DNA from: Ignavibacteriales bacterium
GTDB taxonomy: Bacteria; Bacteroidota; Ignavibacteria; Ignavibacteriales; Melioribacteraceae
Assembly: GCA_016929735.1 (NCBI GenBank)
Contig: JAFGID010000102.1
Coordinates: forward strand, 1 to 10,696
Direction: 5' to 3'
Length of the DNA: 10,696 nt
Shown: positions 7,612 to 10,696 of the stretch, in pieces
How the letters are laid out: each line of letters starts with the position of its first letter
Numbering within the stretch: position 1 is the stretch's first letter
Made by a program: the position numbers and the translations under genes
The notes under the pieces: generated by a model
What the model was told of the DNA's origin: nothing
The model's database searches: none
The model's input: the letters and a program-made list of their open reading frames with translations, nothing else

Positions 7612-7983
7612 TTAAATCTTTTTTAATAATTTTTCAACTTTAGTAATTAGTTCATCTGGAGTGATTGGTTTTTCAACAAAATCATCCACTGGAACCATAT
7701 CACTTGAACCAAATTCAAAACCGAGTGCTTTTGAAACGGATGTATACATCAGTATAGGTGTAGTAATTCCTTCGCGTCTGAATTTTTGTGCAAGAAAGAA
7801 ACCATCATCTGGTTCATCCATCATTACGTCAAGGATAATAAGGTCAGGATTTTTTTCAGTAACAAGTTTGTAGCCTTCATCAGCATTCAATGCCGAAATT
7901 ACGTCATAATTCTTCGATTTTAAGATAAGACTACTCGCTTCGATGATATCAGGATCATCATCAATAACGATAATTAGTGACAT
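7612..7983 (-). CDS. Stand-alone receiver-domain response regulator
   Basis: This 123-aa protein is a single CheY-like receiver domain with no output domain. Counting from the ATG at 7983, the acidic pocket is Asp8-Asp9 (VIDDDP), the phospho-acceptor is Asp52 (LIILDVMMD), the switch Thr is Thr81 (MYTS) and the conserved Lys is Lys105 (VEKPIT). All key residues are present, so it should be phosphorylatable. I place the start at 7983: an upstream in-frame TTG at 7995 would add four residues, but GGAG sits 6 nt before the ATG and overlaps that TTG codon. It is the first gene of the hydrogenase operon, 13 nt before hydC. No histidine kinase is in the window. A role in controlling or relaying a redox signal to the hydrogenase is inference from position only. 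Confidence 0.9.
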   Translation of the reverse strand: MSLIIVIDDDPDIIEASSLILKSKNYDVISALNADEGYKLVTEKNPDLIILDVMMDEPDDGFFLAQKFRREGITTPILMYTSVSKALGFEFGSSDMVPVDDFVEKPITPDELITKVEKLLKKI

Positions 7984-8031
7984 ATAATTCTCCAATTTAA
8001 ATTATTTGTAATTTGTATTAAATAATCTTAT

Positions 8032-8048
8032 AAAATAAATTTTATTTT
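8032..8048. repeat. AT inverted repeat near predicted hyd transcription start
   Basis: AAAATAAA (8032-8039) and TTTATTTT (8041-8048) are perfect complementary arms around one T. The repeat begins 9 nt past the -10 box, about at the expected transcription start, where an operator could act. It is pure A/T in an AT-rich spacer, so chance is a serious alternative. Confidence 0.25.
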
Positions 8049-8056
8049 GAATTTTT

Positions 8057-8085
8057 ATTATACTACTTTTTTAACATTTTTCCAA
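8057..8085 (-). promoter_or_regulatory. Sigma70-like promoter of the hydrogenase operon
   Basis: On the minus strand TTGGAA (8085-8080; 4 of 6 to TTGACA) is followed after 17 nt by a perfect TATAAT (8062-8057). Transcription would begin near 8050, leaving a leader of about 65 nt before the response regulator ATG. It is the only candidate seen upstream of the four-gene operon with both boxes at ideal spacing. Confidence 0.6.
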
Positions 8086-8359
8086 ACTTTCGTGTAGTTT
8101 TTCTATCAATTAAATTAAAATAAACCATAATTTTGCTTTTGAAAATAAAAGCGCGTAAGTTATAATTACTGAACTAAGGTAGTATTATTGATAATAAGCG
8201 AAATAAATTTAGTTATTCATTTAATTCTGCTTACTAATAAAAGTAGACAACAATAAGCCAAGTAACAAATTCGTAACCTTTAAGTTTTAATCATTTAACT
8301 CATAATTAAATACTGGTACTTATCTAAATATATTTTTAAAAATAAATAATATAGTTGAG

Positions 8360-10243
8360 TTATCCCATCTTTGCATCTGGAACTTTCTTACCAATTACAA
8401 AAAGAGTAATTACCATACAAATAGTAATAATGCCCAAAGAAATGAGTGGATTAAATCCATAAGCAGTAGGTATATCTCCTATAAGCATACAAAATATACC
8501 TACGAGAATTGCATATGGTAACTGAGTCTTAACGTGGTCAATATGATTACAATGAGAAGCCATTGAACTTAAAATTGTTGTATCTGCAATCGGTGAGCAG
8601 TGATCTCCAAACACCGAGCCAGTTAAAACTGAACTAATAACACCATGCAATATTAGGGTGGATTCTGATGGTGAAAAATTTGATAAAATTGTCATATGAT
8701 TTGCTAATGGAATTACAATCGGCATTACTATTGCCATAGTTCCCCAACTAGTCCCTGTAGCAAAACTTATTAGTGCACAAATCAAGAATACAAAAACTGG
8801 AAGTAATCTTGGATCAATTGAATCACTGAGAATGGATATCAAATAATCGGCTGTTTTTAATTCAACTGTAACTGAACTAATTGCCCAGGCAAAAACAAGA
8901 ATAGTGCAAGCAAATAGCATTGATTTCACTCCACTATCCCATGCACTGATTGAATCATTCAACTTCATTTGTTTTTGTGCCGTTGACATTATAATTGCAA
9001 CTACACAAGCAAGAAAACTTGACCATAAAAGAGATGAGTATGAATCTGAATTGCTGATAATCATTTGTACAGAATATTCAGTTATACCTTTTGCTTCAAG
9101 AGCATTTAAACCGGTATAAAACAAACCTGCAATCGTTCCAAATAATATTATACCAATTGGAATAGCAGCATTATACCAATGTGGTCTTTCACCTTGATAT
9201 TTCAATCTCTCTTCTGAAATATACTCTTTAATCTTTGCATTTTTTTCATAGACTTCACCCTTTTGTCTTGCACGCATTTCTGCTTTGTACATCGGTCCAA
9301 AATCACGACGCAAATAACTTGTTAAAAAAACAAAAACTAAAGCAGCAATGGGATAAAAGCGATATGGGATTGTTTGTAAAAATACATCATACGCATTTTC
9401 AGTTGAACCGATGATTTTCAATCCATCACTAATTAATCCTAGTTCATAACCAATCCAAGTACTGATTATTACGATACTCGCAACAGGTGCTGCTGTGGAA
9501 TCAACAATATAAGCTAACTTTTCTCTTGAAACTCTCAACTTGTCAGTAATTGCACGCATCATATTTCCAATGATAAGTGAATTTGCATAATCATCAAAAA
9601 ATATAGCAAGTCCGAGTAACCAACTTGACAACATTCCAGAACGCGATGTCTTAGCAAATTTTGTAATTTTATTTGCCAGCCCGGCAGTTCCACCATTTTT
9701 TGAAATTATTCCTACTGCCCCACCGATTAGTAATGTGAAAACAATTATCATCATATGGTCGTGGTCAACTAACGCATTCATCATGAGAGTATCAGCAAAA
9801 CGTAAAAATGCAATTAATGGATTGAAATCATAAATGAAAAAAGCTCCGATAAAAATTCCTGCTGCAAGAGAAACTAAAACTTGTCTTATAATGAGAGCCA
9901 GTAGAATTGCTAAAAGCGGTGGAATGATACTTAAAAAGCCGGGAATAATTCTAATCTCAGTTTCAATACTTTTAATCTCTTCGCTGGTAATATTAAAATA
10001 ACCACTTTCGCTAATTACTATTGAAGTATCAATAAAACCATTATTAACATTTAGTAATAATTTTTCCTCGTAGTCTGAATTTTTAATTATAATATTTATT
10101 TTTTTTAATGTATCGGGAATTTCTTTAATTGTCAAATTAAAGTGTATATCAGTTAAAGCAAACGAAGGTATAGTAAATTCTTGTGAAAAATATAAGGACG
10201 GAAAGATTAGAATAACATAAACTATATTTAATGTTTTTTTCAA
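8360..10243 (-). CDS. NhaC-family Na+/H+ antiporter with extracytoplasmic N-domain
   Basis: This 627-aa integral membrane protein should exchange Na+ for H+ across the cytoplasmic membrane, supporting pH and sodium homeostasis. A signal-peptide-like start (MKKTLNIVYVILIFPSLYFS, 1-20) precedes about 80 polar, beta-prone residues. The multi-span transporter begins near 102 (FLSIIPPLLAILLALII). Family landmarks are FFDDYAN (215-221), STAAPVAS (249-256), ATGTSWGTMA (495-504) and SVFGDHCSPIADTT (543-556). A charged cytoplasmic-type loop lies at about 311-355. The substrate assignment follows the Na+/H+ antiporter family and is not proven; related proteins may carry other cation/organic anion pairs. 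Translation apparently starts at TTG (10243): no in-frame ATG lies between it and the upstream stop, and the signal peptide fits. An AGGA about 11 nt upstream is a weak ribosome site. It diverges from the channel gene at 10399. Confidence 0.88.
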   Translation of the reverse strand: MKKTLNIVYVILIFPSLYFSQEFTIPSFALTDIHFNLTIKEIPDTLKKINIIIKNSDYEEKLLLNVNNGFIDTSIVISESGYFNITSEEIKSIETEIRIIPGFLSIIPPLLAILLALIIRQVLVSLAAGIFIGAFFIYDFNPLIAFLRFADTLMMNALVDHDHMMIIVFTLLIGGAVGIISKNGGTAGLANKITKFAKTSRSGMLSSWLLGLAIFFDDYANSLIIGNMMRAITDKLRVSREKLAYIVDSTAAPVASIVIISTWIGYELGLISDGLKIIGSTENAYDVFLQTIPYRFYPIAALVFVFLTSYLRRDFGPMYKAEMRARQKGEVYEKNAKIKEYISEERLKYQGERPHWYNAAIPIGIILFGTIAGLFYTGLNALEAKGITEYSVQMIISNSDSYSSLLWSSFLACVVAIIMSTAQKQMKLNDSISAWDSGVKSMLFACTILVFAWAISSVTVELKTADYLISILSDSIDPRLLPVFVFLICALISFATGTSWGTMAIVMPIVIPLANHMTILSNFSPSESTLILHGVISSVLTGSVFGDHCSPIADTTILSSMASHCNHIDHVKTQLPYAILVGIFCMLIGDIPTAYGFNPLISLGIITICMVITLFVIGKKVPDAKMG

Positions 10244-10367
10244 CTTCGATATAGTCCTATAATTGAAAGTTAGATACTATTTTATATTTACAAAATAAAT
10301 TTAATAAAATTATAATTAAAGAAAAATTTTCATTTTTAATTTTGTAGTTTTCATAAGCGAAAAAAGT

Positions 10368-10375
10368 TATTTTTG
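10368..10375 (+). promoter_or_regulatory. Possible Bacteroidota-type -7 box for the channel gene
   Basis: TATTTTTG matches the TAnnTTTG -7 element described for Bacteroidota, 23 nt upstream of the channel gene ATG. A TTG at 10342-10344 could serve as the -33 box, but the 23-nt gap is longer than usual. In AT-rich DNA this match is not strong. Confidence 0.25.
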
Positions 10376-10398
10376 TAATGAAAAATAAATTTTATTAA

Positions 10399-10696
10399 AT
10401 GAATTTAAAAAAACCAATATATCATCAATTAAAACAAATAAAAATCGGACTTATCATTTTCTTATGTGTAGTTGTTGTAGGAACATTTGGCTATAATTTT
10501 TTAGAAGGTTGGAATTTTCTTGAATCATTCTATATGACAATTATTACAATAAGCACAACAGGCTTTAAAGAAGTACACGAATTATCAGATGCTGGGAGAT
10601 TATTTACACTATTTATATTGGTGAGTGGTGTGGGGTCAATTGCTTTTATTGGTGGAAGAACTATTCAAATGGTATTTGAAACAAGAATTTTAAGGA
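10399..10696 (+). CDS. Two-TM potassium-channel-like protein (partial, N-terminus)
   Basis: The frame opens at ATG 10399 and runs 99 codons to the window edge without a stop. The layout is that of a prokaryotic K+ channel pore module: a short basic N-terminus, TM1 (about 15-30, IGLIIFLCVVVVGTFGY), a pore helix (WNFLESFYMTIITIS), a filter-like loop TTGFKEV, then TM2 (about 75-93, LFTLFILVSGVGSIAFIGG). Relatives of this kind usually carry a cytoplasmic TrkA-N (RCK) domain after TM2, which would lie beyond the window. The canonical filter TVGYG reads TTGFK here, so selectivity is uncertain. No Shine-Dalgarno is seen. An upstream ATG at 10378 is out of contention because its frame stops after six codons. 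Confidence 0.75.
   Translation, partial: MNLKKPIYHQLKQIKIGLIIFLCVVVVGTFGYNFLEGWNFLESFYMTIITISTTGFKEVHELSDAGRLFTLFILVSGVGSIAFIGGRTIQMVFETRILR

Larger units (their letters stand above)
7984..8359. other. Intergenic region with the hydrogenase operon promoter
   Basis: This is 376 nt of AT-rich sequence between two leftward genes. The 5' leader and promoter of the hydrogenase operon occupy 7984-8085. A weak 6-bp stem (GCTTTT 8135-8140 with AAAAGC 8147-8152) has no T tract in the leftward direction. I see no clear terminator for the antiporter gene and no small gene with a credible start. Confidence 0.6.

Noticed and set aside
7661..7873. Plus-strand open frame of 70 codons inside the response regulator gene.
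   Set aside because: It is antisense to a receiver domain with all catalytic residues, resembles no known family and has no ribosome site. The other antisense frames (for example 1187-1450, 3298-3561, 6048-6254, 6843-7142, 8904-9119) were set aside for the same reasons.
8135..8152. GCTTTT/AAAAGC stem as the terminator of the antiporter gene.
   Set aside because: The stem is 6 bp, mostly A-T, and no T run follows it in the leftward direction. It is also more than 200 nt past the stop codon.
8032..10396. Identical 15-mer AAAATAAATTTTATT at 8032-8046 (hyd leader) and 10382-10396 (before the channel gene), with a near copy at 10292-10302, as a shared operator.
   Set aside because: All positions are A or T in very AT-rich spacers, so repeated matches of this length are expected by chance. 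Nothing else links the genes.

Overview
The window is an AT-rich bacterial chromosome segment with ordinary housekeeping genes and one coherent metabolic operon. Gene content points to an anaerobic or facultative member of the Bacteroidota/Ignavibacteriota (FCB) side of the tree: a trimeric NADH-linked [FeFe] hydrogenase, a class V aminotransferase with an RGGCSCAG loop, and a NhaC-type antiporter with an extracytoplasmic N-terminus. Several genes lack a Shine-Dalgarno. This placement is inference from protein character and composition, not a database result.

Layout. 1-98 (-) is the start of a lipoprotein gene running off the left edge. 99-584 has no gene but holds a hairpin-forming repeat, a striking 56-base tract with period 7, a short AT hexamer repeat and a sigma70-like promoter for uvrC. 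585-2408 (+) is uvrC, with all its domains and catalytic residues. 2480-3952 (+) is a cysteine-desulfurase-like PLP enzyme. 3974-4000 is a near-perfect hairpin with T tracts on both strands that can terminate both converging units.

4008-7983 (-) is a compact operon transcribed right to left: a stand-alone receiver-domain response regulator, then the hydC (NuoE-like), hydB (NuoF-like) and hydA ([FeFe] hydrogenase) subunits. Spacings are 13 nt, 4 nt and a 1-nt overlap, and each gene has a good Shine-Dalgarno. A TTGGAA-17-TATAAT promoter lies about 75 nt before the first gene. NADH would be oxidised at the FMN of HydB and electrons passed through Fe-S clusters to the H-cluster of HydA, making H2 (or the reverse). 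HydB has only the NuoF core and lacks the extra cluster domains of the electron-bifurcating HydB type, which matters for the reaction this complex can perform. No maturase genes (hydE, hydF, hydG) and no histidine kinase are in the window.

8360-10243 (-) is a NhaC-family Na+/H+ antiporter with a signal peptide and a small extracytoplasmic domain, starting at TTG. From 10399 (+) a two-TM potassium-channel-like gene runs off the right edge.

I see no IS element, CRISPR array, tRNA or rRNA, and no clear evidence of a wholly new system. The best leads are the period-7 tract, the receiver-led hydrogenase operon with a minimal HydB, the TSCSPGW variant in HydA and the atypical channel filter.
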